This document shows, in pieces, positions 12,909-23,897 of a stretch of DNA of 64,000 nt. Position numbers and translations under genes: made by a program. The notes under the pieces are model-generated. The model did not search any database, was not told the origin of the DNA, and saw only the letters and a program-made list of their open reading frames with translations. Source of the DNA: Earliella scabrosa (taxonomy: Eukaryota; Basidiomycota; Agaricomycetes; Polyporales; Polyporaceae); assembly GCA_022605405.1 (NCBI GenBank), contig JABYQQ010000012.1, forward strand, positions 744,001 through 808,000. Reading direction: 5' to 3'. The number at the start of each line of letters is the position of its first letter. Within the stretch, counting starts at the first letter, position 1.

Positions 12909-14275
12909 ATGTCCAACTGGCAGCCCACTACGCCGCTCTTCATGCAGCAAGATCGCGAAGACTCGGACTCCGAGTCCCCACCCAACTACACCGACGTACG
13001 TCTTTCACCGATTGGTTTGACAGCACCGACGAGCCACTTAACATGCATGTTTATGATAGGCGATATCTACTGCTGTACCTTTCCCGTCTTCCTTCAATCT
13101 TGAACGCCAAACTTTCCACGAGACCTTTCAAAGGGCGGCGCAATTGCACGACCGTGGACCGTCGTTCGTGCGCTCAACAATCGATGGACAGTTCCTCCTC
13201 ACCGTCGTGAATCTTGAATCCACCCAGACCCATGGCGGCGACAATCTCGTCAATCGTATCATCGCTACGTACCGCCGGATCAGTGCTGTACGAACTTCAT
13301 GGTGCATTTCCTACTCTACCCTCCATCGCTGCGTCGTTCTGGTTCTGCTGTCGAGCATCGTTCTCGGAGCTATCATGCTCTTGAACGCGATATCCATCAG
13401 CTCGATCGCGTGCGCCACCCTGCCGAACATGTCGCTGTGTCAAAACCTACCACTCCTCGCTGTCCACTCGCTCTCGAATGCGCATCTGCACCTGCCAGCA
13501 CTCATCCCGACCCCCCATAACCCATTAGCGGTTCTGACATCCAAGACCTCTCGGTTGGCCATCGACGCCCATCGCTTCTGGATCGCGATGGACAACCTCG
13601 TCCCCCAGGACGGGGAGCGCGCCATCGCGGATATCGTCCTCCAAGCCACCGCCACAAGGAACGAAACAGGAGCAATGACGGCGCGGCTAGAGAGTTTGCT
13701 AGACTTGTACGTCACGCCCGAGACGCCACTGTTTTCTGACTTCTCTGAACGACTCTTCCAGAGCGGTCAACTTAGACAAATATGCTCGCATCGGAGTCCA
13801 TTATGATGCACCCTTCTCACCCTCGGAGCACGCCATGCATATCCGGAGCCACATCAATGCGCTAATCCTCGAGATTGACGAAGGGATGTTGGGCGTAAGC
13901 AGGGCCACATCCATGGTGATCCACCTGCAGGATCAGGTTGCAAGCGCACGTGTCTCCTGTGCAGCGCAATTCGACGTTGCTCAGCACACCATGGAGGGAA
14001 TACTCACCACCGTATGGTACGCTCCCCTCACAACCAGACGGAACACGGAGAATCTACTTCGGGAAGCCGTGTTACTCTCAGCGGTCGATGTACGCCTTGC
14101 GGACATCGAGGACCTCGCCGGAGGCATACGATATAGACTCGAACTCATCAATGTCCAACTGCAGCTTTTGCGACGTAGGTTTATCCGTATGAACTTCTCC
14201 GGCGGTTTAACTCATGTCAGCCTGGGCCTGGCAAGCGTAGGGGGTGGGATTGATCGTCTTCGCAGTCTCCTATAG
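12909..14275 (+). CDS. Single-pass membrane protein with helical C-terminal domain, copy 1
   Basis: Three exons (12909-12995, 13060-13706, 13762-14275), 415 aa. About 115 polar residues precede one hydrophobic helix (CVVLVLLSSIVLGAIMLLN, near residues 118-140), and about 275 residues follow that are rich in Leu, Ala and charged residues and look helical (for example HAMHIRSHINALILEIDEG and DVRLADIEDLAGGI). No signal peptide or enzyme motif is visible. The layout is like that of the protein at 55139-56447, though direct sequence similarity is weak. A role as a membrane-tethered coiled-coil or scaffold protein is inference only. Splice sites are strong (GTACGT donors at both introns) and the exon sum is in frame, so the model is good even though the function is not known. 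Confidence 0.7.
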
Positions 14276-14384
14276 CCCATAGTCCACTTTCGCTTCCCTT
14301 GTATCAATATTCCCGGTTCCTGTGCTAAAGATAGACCATATATGTAAGCAACACAGATGGTAGTGGTAAGTACCGTCTGCAGTA

Positions 14385-14990
14385 GTCGGAATCTCGGACC
14401 GAGACAAGGCGAGACCAGTCGGGACAGGTCGGGACCAGTCGGGACCAGACCGTGTTGTAGCGCCGGACGGTCTGCCACCTGTCTGCCGCGACCACGAGTC
14501 GTGAACGTTTGAACGACAGCGACGGTGACGGCCGCAAGGACGGTCTGCACGATCGACAACATTAATATTGCTCTTCGAGCTGTCGGCGGGCATGACTCGA
14601 GCTCCCGTCGTCGCTCTGCCCGCCCATTGTTACTCTTGTATCCGCCTGTCCGCTCACTGTGGACTACGTCGACCCTCGATACTGCCGTGCTCCCAGCCAG
14701 CATTACACATTCACTATCGTCGTCGTCGTCGTCGCCGCCGTCGCCGCCGCCGCCACCGCATAGAAACACCCATCGTCATCGGTTCATCTCAACTTCCAGT
14801 GGGTTATTCGTCACCAACTGTCCTTGGCATCATCGTCTGGTGCATCGGCGGTTCATACCAGACATCGTGGTTTGTCTCTTCTCTCGTCCGTGCAATCTCT
14901 CTCTCACTCATATCTCATGTGTCCAGCACCCCGCAGTCCAAGCCTCCGCCTCCTGGTTCGGCGCTGCTGACTCCGTCGTGAGCTACCAGC
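14385..14990 (+). repeat. Diverged copy C of the 815-bp repeat family
   Basis: Blocks shared with copies A and B include the GGGACCAGTCGGGACCAG array, AGCGACGGTGACGG, AAGGACGGTCTGC, CTTCGAGCTGTCGGCGGGCA and TCATCGTCTGGTGCATCGGC, in the same order, with many substitutions and indels between. A GTC/GCC trinucleotide run (about 14718-14758) is unique to this copy. It ends close to the Hsp20 relic. Confidence 0.75.
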
Positions 14991-15015
14991 CTTCCACCTT
15001 CCGCCTCGGACGATG

Positions 15016-15253
15016 CTGACTCGAGCCGACAGCATGGATCTGCACGCGGACCAGGACAAGAACCTCGTGACGGCGACGTTTGAGTTGCCAGGACTGGCGA
15101 AGGAGAACGTTCAGATCGACGTCAAGAACGGTGTCCTCAGCGTCTCTGGCGAGTCCGCCCATCTCCAGCGAGCGCGACAAGAAGGGCTACTCTATCCGCG
15201 AGCGCCGCTTCGGCAAGTTCTCGACGTCGCTCCCCCTCCCGCAGGGCGTCAAG
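15016..15253 (+). pseudogene. Hsp20 (alpha-crystallin) fragment
   Basis: The frame from 15046 reads MDLHADQDKNLVTATFELPG and then NGVLSVSGES, the start of an alpha-crystallin domain as in fungal small heat-shock proteins. Directly after GES one base too many shifts the frame; in the next frame the domain resumes as ISSERDKKGYSIRERRFGKF and SLPLPQGVK. The segment stops at a GT resembling a donor site, and the expected last part of the domain (VKASMxxGxLTVTFPK) does not follow. The N-terminal arm is also missing. It is therefore truncated on both sides and frameshifted, and immediately abuts a protease fragment. Confidence 0.85.
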
Positions 15254-15280
15254 GTATGTTCCTGCCCCACGGCTCGCCAA

Positions 15281-16479
15281 AAATTCGTACATGGTCATGC
15301 TCAAGGATAGCATCACCCCCGCCCATGAACTTCCTCCAGACCGTGCACACCTCCGACCCCGGAGGGCGACGCGTTGGCTGGCCTCACGCACGTCTATGAC
15401 GGGCACGTCAAGGGTTACGCGAGCAAGTTCTGCGCCGGCACCGTCGACATGAGTATGTCGAGCACGACCAGATCGTGCGCACGCTCGAGGTCGAGCGGTG
15501 CAACGAGTTCGAGGTGGAGAAGCGTGCCACACAAAAGGCGCTCCTTGGGTGAGTAGAGTCATACGATATGTCGGGCACTCTCTTTATACTGTTGGCGGGA
15601 TATCCATGCAACTGTTGGTGTCGGTGATTGCAGAGAAGGGTTGAGCGTATCCCGCCCTGCCTCTATTCGCATCTATCCCTTCCCGCTAGCGTCGTATTCT
15701 CCCAGTCCTGCCGTATTGCGTTATGCAACAGTCGAAGAGCTGCGCACTAACTCAGTTATCAGGGCCTTGCTCGTATCAGCCATCGTGCTAAGCTCGCCTT
15801 CGGTACCTTTACATCGACACTGGAATCAACGTCAAGCACATTTAGTTCGAGGGTCGTGCTTCTTGGGGCAAGACCATCCCCGCGAACGGCGTTGATGAAA
15901 GCGGGAACGGTCACGGTGGCTACTGGGCCGGTACTACACCGTCTTGCAAGTACGCTGTCGCAAACGCCGCGAACGTGATCGCTGTCAAGCTGCTTGGTCA
16001 ACAACTTGCCCGCGGCTACCGAGCAGGCTATCAACGTCGGTGCATCGACGCCTGGTGATGAGCGCGGGTACTTCTCGAACCACGGCTCTCGCTCGCCCCG
16101 GTCTCAACATCCTCTCCACGTACATCGGCAGCAACTCGTCCATGACTACCACGTCCGGCACCTCCTGTCGCTGTACCCCTCGGTCTCCTTCAATCCGTCA
16201 GTGACGCCCAGTGTTCCTCAGCCCATGCAGGAGCAGGTCTTCTCCGTGTCCTCGTTGTCCAACATGTCTGCCCTTGCGTATTCGGTGATCCCCAGGTTCA
16301 TGGCGACGTTCCTCCCCTACTCCTGCACTCGTCGACCTGGCCGTCGTCGTGCCCGGTCCCCCATCGATGCCGACGCCCAAGTAGTTGAAGGTTGCGCACC
16401 TCTCGCCCGCGACGGAGGACGTGCTGGCGGCCCGCTGCCCGACGGCTTGCCCAACCTGCTCATCTTCAACAAAGCCACT
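15281..16479 (+). pseudogene. Subtilisin-like serine protease (S8A) relic
   Basis: Pieces of an inhibitor-I9 propeptide and a proteinase-K-type S8 domain lie in order. Propeptide: YMVMLKDSITPAHE, LTHVYDGHVKGYASKFC, HDQIVRTLEVERCNEF. Catalytic domain: GLARISHRAKLAFGTF, YIDTGINVKH (catalytic Asp), FEGRASWGKTIPANGVDE, GNGHG (catalytic His), KYAVANAANVIAVKLLG, NLPAATEQAINVGAS, FSNHGS, GLNILSTYIGSNSS, TTTSGTS, and finally NLLIFNKAT. Decay is clear: an in-frame TAG at 15843-15845, HGTH changed to HGGY, a jump from KLLG to the NNLPAA block that removes the middle of the domain, loss of MASPHVAGL after the catalytic Ser, and several frameshifts. The functional parent would be a secreted or vacuolar protease. 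Confidence 0.85.
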
Positions 16480-16961
16480 CGGCCAATTTGCCTACTTCTC
16501 ACTGTCGTCCCCACGGAGTCCCTACAGGGTATTGTTCGATACTCTCCCGTCGACGTCTTCAAATTAACATATGTCACGTTCGAGCAGGTGCGCATTACTC
16601 TGGCACTGGCAGGCTGGCTCCATCTCACCGCCGTCTAGATGAATGCTAGTCATCTGCAGGAGAACGAGGCAGAGGGTGACCCGATGTGGGGACGCTTCTT
16701 CGAGTCCCTCGGCGCGAAAGAGGATACGGTGTCTGGTTCACATTATCAGACAGATTGCGTCTCACCCCCGGTCCTCGCGAAGTATGTCCCACATTCAGTC
16801 ACTGGTCCAGAATCCCTACACCCAGCGAGTGATTGTCACGGTGCACCCTCTTACTGCTACCCACACATTGTCTGATGCTTCCTTGTCAATTTGTTGGGAA
16901 TTCCTGCAAGTGTCGGTACACTTCCATGTATATACAATCCCGCTTACGAGCGGGCGATGCC
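16480..16961. other. Intergenic, nothing recognised
   Basis: Downstream of both the protease relic and the F-box gene (convergent). Short frames only. Confidence 0.4.
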
Positions 16962-19460
16962 TTACGCCCCACTTTTGCCCAGTAAACCAGTAAATGCTAC
17001 TCGTTTCTTCGCTGCAAGCCGTTCATAGTCGGCGACAGTGCTGCTGAGATCACTTCCCTTCAACGCACTAGATATGAACACCACGGGTGGATGCGTGAAC
17101 CATTCATCGTCGATGGGGCGGTACTCCATATAGTCCTTCAGCGTGGCCATTGGTATGGAGTGCCTGCAATACCATAAGAAGCATGCCATCAGTTTATGTC
17201 AACATATAACCACTTCACGCTGAACTCACTCTGTCTGAAGATGATGGAACAACGCGGTTTCCGACTTGGTGACATCGTTAGATACCCTCCCGGGTCCCGG
17301 GTAGTCACAGAGACGGCATGTCCAGTAACGGCGCGAACGATGTTCTTGTAAAGATAACGCATACCGAGAATGTTCAACATGTCGTACCCTCGTTTGGATC
17401 GCAGCTGGAACGGTCACCCAATTGGGAACCTCGTTCCCGTGGTGACGAAGACTATGCAGAATCTTGACAGTGGTTAATGTATAGCGAGTTCAAGCACTGT
17501 AATGAGACTTACCGCCCTGCGCCATCCCATCACTACTAGTGTCCTCCCCCCGATGCTACACGCCCCACACGCAATCCGCGAGTTGTGTCTGTCGAGGTCC
17601 TTGGCGGTAGCATGACTTGGGTTGAGGCCGCATGCAGTGATGATTCTGGCCGCCAGGTCGAAACATCCGCGGAGTCCTTCTGTTGACCATGGCTGCCGTC
17701 CCTGATACGCCATGAGGCAGGCGCTGTGGTAGAGGTCTCCCTCAATCTCGGGGATATAACCGTCCGCGAACGGCATCTGCTCTTTGGTATCCTCCCATGC
17801 TGGATCGTGTCCATAAAGACATTGGTGAGCGGCAGCACTCTTCCAGTGCATCGCAGAGTAGCAATAGGCACAGTGGAAAACTGCCGCAGCGAGATCCAGA
17901 GGGGCGACATGGTGTTGATGCGTCGAGCGTGTCTTCATTGCCCAATTCGATGAGGCAACGGATGGCAGGAGGGGCTGATCTACATGATGCAAGAAGGCCA
18001 AGGTTCTTAGCGCGATCTCTCGAGCAGAGCTCCACCGGTTTATTAAAGTGGGGAGCAAGCGCGAGAAAGCAGCGAGATTGATGGTGACAGTGGGATCCAG
18101 CTGGGATATAATGCGGACTTCTTCATACTGAGCGAGATCCACTGGGTGCGGCGAAAAATCACCTAGGGCGTTGTCTTCGGAATAGACTTCAAGGGCAATC
18201 TGGAGCATGATTAGACGACCCTTGATTGACGTGCGCTCATGAAGCCTCTCTTGATGGACGCGCCAGCGCATAAACCAGTTTTCTGCGCTCGCTTTGATGC
18301 GGCTCCATTCTATGCCATCGGCACTATTCAATGAAGGCGAAGGGGCTGTAATAGAAACGAGCTTGCCTTTGCTGGTCAAGGGATACGGTCTGTTAACCAA
18401 CTCTAACATTGTACCCGTAAGACCTCCGTAGGAGAGCCCCAGATAGCCGACTTCCGCTTGGAATCCCAGAGCTCGCATTTTGTCGAGTATGCTATGGCAG
18501 AGGATCAGCGAGGGCGACTTAAGCAACGCAAGTGCTGCTTACTCTTCTCGTCGTCTCTTCTGCATCTCCTTATGTACCTGCGCAGCCTTCCGCTCTTCAA
18601 TCTCCTGCCACTCACGATATACGTTGACATTCTAGATCGGACTGTTCAACATCACAACCACACCACGGTTTGTGTGTTGGGGATCAGTACCTGGTAGATT
18701 TCTACGGTCCTAGCGCACCACGCGACCAGCATGGACTTGGTATCACCGGGTGTCTGTCCTTGCGCCAGCTGCTCTCTGAACGCCTCAATGTCAGCTTTGT
18801 ACAAGGATCGTGTTCTACTAGTTCCTGGCACTATGAAATCATGTGAGCTGAGAATCCGGGTCTCGATGAGGAAGCACTTACAATCTGCAGCGGGAATGTA
18901 ATACGATGGTCTAGCATGATGTACCATGCGCTTCAGCTCCTCTCGGTTCGTGAAGAGAGATGTGAGATCCATCGTAGTCTCCGGCAGAAACCTAAGGACC
19001 AGTATTGATGGACTGAGTTACCAATGTCAAACGACGAGAGTTGTGAAAGCTGTTCACCTAGATTCACGGCAATTGGGGCAAAGACGAACACCGCATTCCC
19101 AAACAATTCCTGCAACGCCGGTGTCTTCGATTTGGCAACCTTGGCAATGCACTTCAAAGCACAAGGCTGCATATTGCAATTCGTTGATCCACGACGGACA
19201 AGGTGGGAGACCAGGTTCTCTCGCTCTGACCGTCACCCATTCGAGGCGCGCACTCCACAGGAACGAGCGAAACACACGACTTGTCCGCGCAATCTGAACG
19301 AGGTCGAGGGGATGTAAATACGACACTATCTATTTGGTGGCATGAGTTTCTACACGATTATTGAATGACACAACCGTACCATTGCAAACAGTTCTGGGTG
19401 GAGCTCCATGAGGAAGCACGCCTTCCGCACCTTGGGCTGGCTCCGACGAGGACGGCGCAT
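16962..19460 (-). CDS. F-box protein with Cys-rich modules, paralogue 1
   Basis: Eight exons (19460-19380, 19329-19058, 18991-18882, 18830-18691, 18610-18543, 18491-17513, 17462-17230, 17163-16962), 694 aa. The F-box, split by the first intron, reads LHPELFAM|IVSYLHPLDLVQIARTS. Cys pairs follow (CFEVHCQGC, CPNC), then a charged helical stretch (EERKAAQVHKEMQKRRREE), a long middle domain, and C-terminal Cys motifs (CGAC, WTCRLC ... HH). F-box proteins recruit substrates to SCF ubiquitin ligases; the Cys pairs may bind zinc. The gene at 27458 aligns along its whole length, sharing most intron positions. The intron 18690-18611 ends in GTGAG, a weak acceptor context. The first exon is short and its start less certain. 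The substrate is unknown. Confidence 0.8.
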
Positions 19461-20496
19461 CTTGAGGCTGCAAGTAGTGATGTAAGAGCGTTGGAACTCG
19501 GAGAGTGCACGAGAGTGGCATCCAAATACAAAGACCTTGGAGATTTCGACAGGAGGCACGTGGCTATCACCACCTGGCCAGGTCGTCAGTTCGTACACGA
19601 GATTGTGGCTCGTATTCGAGTAGATCAGCTCATGAGTGAACGTATATCGGACGGAATGCAGGGTCAGCGCTGAAGGGAAGAGACTAACATACCACAATCC
19701 TGTATCTCCGTCAGGGAACTGGCGACCTGCTGTTCATTCCAGATAGTGGACGTACCTCGGCGGCTGTGCTCTGCCGCGCCGGAAGATGCACAAACGTGTT
19801 CATGGTCCATCTGCGGCTACGCAGATGGACGGTGATCAGTAGGATTCATCTCACGTCCGAGAAGACGAGCATGCACATTGGTGATCATTAGCGACCACTA
19901 CGTACCATGTGTCTAGGCAACCTCAGGTCGAGTACCGGTGCCACGTAGTGGAATGGAACTGCATGTGCTCGTCTAGTAGTGAGCATACATATGTCGTCAA
20001 TAGTGCAGCCGTCTTAGTCCTCATCGTCGCTGCCACCATCCTCGCCGACTGCTCCCGCTTCATCGGCGCACTCCTCGTCACACCAGCCTCCTCGTTGTCC
20101 TCCGCAGCGTCTTCGTCTCATCGCTTGTACTTGACCGAAGTCTGGAAGTGGAGAGAAGTGAGTCGAGAGGAAGGAGGGAGGTGACAAATATCGTACAGAT
20201 CTTCGTGCTCATATGCGGCCGGTTCGCTTGCTAGAAGAGCCTGAGAGATGACAATAGTCTGGGGATTGCTTGCACTCGCGGCACTCGAGGAACGTCTAGA
20301 CTATTCAAGATTGGACAGGATGCCAGAATGTACGCAAGTGGATGGCTGTTTTCTGACCGTGACTTCCCGTGAAGCCGCTGATCAATGGGAGACAAAGGAC
20401 TTGCGAGACTTGCGACGCTCAAGCTCCTCATCGCCTGGTCTAAGTCTTTGCCTTCTGGCCTATCTTCATCAACTGCCTCCCTAGACATCAACTCAT
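19461..20496. other. Divergent intergenic region
   Basis: Lies between the starts of the F-box gene (minus) and the tail-anchored gene at 20497 (plus). No gene or RNA recognised. Confidence 0.4.
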
Positions 20497-21256
20497 ATGC
20501 CGTACTCACTCAGCACTTTCGACATCTCGTTCTCTGTTGCGGTCAATGGGGGCTTAGCTGCAGAATTGCCAGCTATCGATGCAACAATTGCGATCCTGTG
20601 TTTGTATGACGATAACAGTCTCATTGAGAAAGGTGTGTGGTGCGTTCTGTTCGCGTTGGCTCATAGTGAAGTATTTTCAGTGGCGCTTGCCATATATCAG
20701 CGCGACTCCCCCGTCAGTCGCGTTGTCTTTGCGGGTTATCTCGATCATGTCTGGCTCGTATACGAGGATAGAGTATGTATCACCCAATTATCACAACGAC
20801 AGTCGAGGCTGATTCTGATCAGGATCACGCAACTCGATGGATCGTCGACACTGGCTCCATCGAGGAGTCCATCCTTCTCCTGGATTTCCACACTGAAGAG
20901 GACTACTTCGAGTTCTACAAGCTCATGGCTGAAGGCCGGAATCATGTGAATGTGGTGAGATTTCGTCAGCGACTCATCCTCGAGGACTTGGTTGCGGTCA
21001 TACGACGAGATGGACTCGCGGAACCACCGGCGTACACTGCACCCCACGCTCATCCTGTTACGGAAGAGGAGCCTCTTCCTGAGTTAATACCGCAGCGCAA
21101 CGACCGTCCTATGTGAGTACTCGCATACTGTATCAAATGTCGTCTCATGCCTTCTTCAGCCCGAGGATGTTTGTGCACGAGGTAGCAGCTCTCGTCGCCA
21201 TTGTCTGGGCTTCAGTCCATGTGCTGCTTGACCTTTTCGCAATACGACTAGGGTAG
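20497..21256 (+). CDS. Small tail-anchored protein, family copy 2
   Basis: Four exons (20497-20632, 20681-20772, 20823-21112, 21160-21256) encode 204 aa. The soluble part contains ESILLLDFHTEEDYFEFY, aligned with the FDTPEG and FDTPSE segments of copies 1 and 3. The last exon encodes a hydrophobic helix, VAALVAIVWASVHVLLDLFA, and ends after IRLG, so the protein is predicted to be anchored by its tail in a cytoplasm-facing membrane. Introns are 47-50 bp with good donors (GTATGT, GTGAGT) and the phases match those of copy 1. No domain is recognisable. Copy 3 follows 371 bp downstream on the same strand, indicating a local tandem duplication. Confidence 0.7.
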
Positions 21257-21627
21257 CTATTGAGCGTGTGTGTCGGTATTATATAGAGGGAGATCGTCCC
21301 ATTGCTCAACTTAGATTACACGCCCCTCGTTTTGCTCAGCTCACTCGCCAAAACCAGGCCAACGCCAGCGTGCAGTACTTGTGGACCGGCCGTCTGGCAT
21401 GTACGCGATCCAGCGCGGCGCCGCGCACGACACGCAATCCTCATCAGAGTCTCTTCACTCCGCGATACGGTATGTGCTCGCGGGACTACACTCCGAGGCG
21501 AGACATGTGATCAACAGAATGGTCATTTGTTCTCCAAGCATATCGCACCACCTTCTAGAAGTCGCTGCTCGTCCCCAACACTTCATCCTCCGCCATTCAT
21601 CTTACAGTCCGGTCGTACAGTGCAACC

Positions 21628-22404
21628 ATGCCCGCGCCGTCGTGAGGATAGTTCTCAATTGTAACTGCTGTCTCGTGCTAACCCTCCTTCAGCACCCCCC
21701 GTTGCGTCTATGTGAACACCTACATCGATTTTGCTGCCGACCCGAGGGACCTCGGGTCAACCAGTCTGGATTGGGTCAGAGCTCATGTCGCGCTCGTGAA
21801 AGTTGTCCCAGTCCTCTGTAAGTCTGCATTCTTGAACATAGTCTCGTCAACGGTCTCATCGCGACTGGGTTGTTGCAGTCGGTATCGTCATTTGTCGCGC
21901 CCAGCCGAGGGACGACACTTCAATCGCGATGCGAGGCATTGATCTCAAACGTTATCAATACCTCAATGACCATCACGTCAACCCAAGTTAGTCACACACG
22001 CTCTCCATATTCATCTGTTAGACTCACGCCAGCTCTTGGTAGAGTCTCCGCACGGTCACCGTCGTCGAGGGGTACACGCATTTCCATATGCGCTTCGACA
22101 CCCCATCTGAATGGGCGCAATTCATCCACGCTTCGATGGAGGCTTACACCGCTCGTGAGGCCTTCCGTGCCACGATTCACCGTGCCCTCAACGAAGCTGT
22201 CGAGGTCTTCCCTCTCCTCGACGGCGGTGAGGCCGGTAAGCTCGTGCTCCCCCTTCTCCATTGATTGTCCTCAACTTGTCATATATGGGTCCCGAAAGCT
22301 CTCGACGGTGCTGACGGTGTCTGAGACCATCCCGCCAACTAGTCGCGATTCCCCTCTCCGTGTTTCCTGTATGTCTACCGCTCATGTATCTTGGATCGGA
22401 ATGA
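21628..22404 (+). CDS. Small tail-anchored-type protein, family copy 3
   Basis: Proposed exons 21628-21641, 21693-21817, 21879-21976, 22043-22235 and 22343-22404 give 163 aa. Exons 2-4 are supported by alignment with copies 1 and 2: NTYIDFAADPRD, then FGIVICRAQPRDD, then HFHMRFDTPSEWAQF. The donor at 21977 (CAC|GTCAAC) was chosen because it gives the phase-0 junction seen in both paralogues, although a stronger-looking GTTAGT lies ten bases further on. The final exon is uncertain: it reads VAIPLSVFPVCLPLMYLGSE, only moderately hydrophobic, after a 107-bp intron. Either the anchor is degenerating or the true last exon was missed. Function unknown. Confidence 0.45.
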
Positions 22405-22500
22405 ATCAACGTTTGCGCGTGTGCGGCGAAGCCTCGGGGTTGAGCGTCATACTGTACATGATTGTGACATGTTGTTCCTTTGTACGCGACCTTGCCAACA

Positions 22501-23127
22501 ATGGAAGACCGCGACAAAGATCATGAAATCGACCCCAGGGAGCCGAACGATGTCTACATGTCTCGTCGCGAACTCTGCTCGCATCCGCGCATTTCTTCCA
22601 TGGTCATCACTCTCGAGTCTGTGACACTCGTCGCCGCCGTCGCGATATCGGTATGCTTCATTGGATTAGTTCTCCATCTTGCGTCTCGGAAGGTGGATAA
22701 TCAAAATGGCCAAAACCACGCTCGCCCCGGTGGTGGCGTTGATGGTATAGGGCAGGAGAACGGGCAGGGAATCGGAGGGAACCTCATCGGAAGACAGGGC
22801 GCGCGGGACGTTGCTCCTTACAAGTACGTTGTACATTCGCCTCGCGATGTGCCGTTATCTCACATTGAACACAGGCCTCTCTTAAATGAGAGCCATTACG
22901 GTGGATCCGGCTTGCGTATCCAAGGTGGGGCTCGTACGCTCGTACGCAGGCCCACCCCTTATCCCAGTCCCACTCAACAATCTCTGCCTCCACGTCACCC
23001 TGCGCGGTCTGCGCCCCCGCTCGGCCCTTCTCCCCTCCGTCAAGAGGTTTCTTTCGAGCAGCGATCGCTCATCGGGAGCTACAGTACAGCCACGGGGGTC
23101 ATGGCTCGTGGAGGGAACACGAGCTAG
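22501..23127 (+). CDS. Single-pass membrane protein with Pro-rich tail
   Basis: The frame from the ATG at 22501 encodes 208 aa without splicing: about 30 polar residues, one hydrophobic helix (MVITLESVTLVAAVAISVCF and continuing, near residues 32-60), then a Gly/Asn-rich linker and a Pro/Arg/Ser-rich tail (PTPYPSPTQQSLPP). A 51-bp in-frame segment at 22825-22875, beginning GTACGT and ending ACACAG, has the marks of an intron; removing it would give 191 aa. It follows tail-anchored copy 3 closely (97 bp), so it could alternatively be the true 3' part of that gene. No family is recognised. Confidence 0.45.
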   Translation: MEDRDKDHEIDPREPNDVYMSRRELCSHPRISSMVITLESVTLVAAVAISVCFIGLVLHLASRKVDNQNGQNHARPGGGVDGIGQENGQGIGGNLIGRQGARDVAPYKYVVHSPRDVPLSHIEHRPLLNESHYGGSGLRIQGGARTLVRRPTPYPSPTQQSLPPRHPARSAPPLGPSPLRQEVSFEQRSLIGSYSTATGVMARGGNTS

Positions 23128-23897
23128 CTTCTCCCAACGCCGGCCTCTCCTGCCCGCGCTCACTCTCTCTTCCCGGTCGAGGCCGCCCAGGTCAGGCAAA
23201 ACGCGGATGACTAGAGCACTGAGGATGCAAACACAAGACCGTTGTTCGTGCGACGAAGGCGAGTCCCCATGTAGGTCATCTTTGAGTACCAGCTGACCGA
23301 GCATCCAGAACCCTGTCTGCTCAGTGCTCCCCGTAGCTACCTCCACTGTCAAGCAGATTGTATCGTATCGTATTAGTTTGCATCATGATCATGATCACGC
23401 ACGTCTCTATCCACCTGTCATCAAAAGACACAAACCATCTTGAACGCGTTCTTGCACCGGCAACTTTGGGGATCCTACGACTCATAGTCAGCATTCGGGA
23501 AACTTGCCCCCCATCCCCACATCGAATCTCATACTAAGCGTACGCTCATGATTAGGGCCCGGGCGATGGTAGTCCAGTCCGCCGTGACGTCCGACTCGGT
23601 CGCGCTTATGTATGGTGTAGAGTTGCGGCGCCGAGTGTGACGTGTGACGTTCCCGAAGGTGCCGTACAGTTCCTATATATGGATCTGACGCGAGAGCCGC
23701 TTTGGTCTGAACTCTAAGTACAGAGTTAATTCGGTCCGTGATGTGTGCGCTTCGGGCTGCGTTCCTGGAACAATGCACGGGTCTATAGCCACCGACTATG
23801 GAAGAACTGTGACAAAAATCTTTCGGCCGTGTATGTGCCACTCACTGCCTGGCCAGTGACTTTGTATCGCTCCCTCAGCTAAGCCACAGTTTTACTG
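23128..23897. other. Intergenic, nothing recognised
   Basis: Upstream of the second MYND gene. A tract of overlapping ATGATC repeats (about 23383-23400) is the only visible structure. Confidence 0.4.

Noticed and set aside
14212..14769. Minus-strand 185-codon frame with an Asp run
   Set aside because: It is the complement of repeat copy C; the Asp run comes from the GTC trinucleotide tract.
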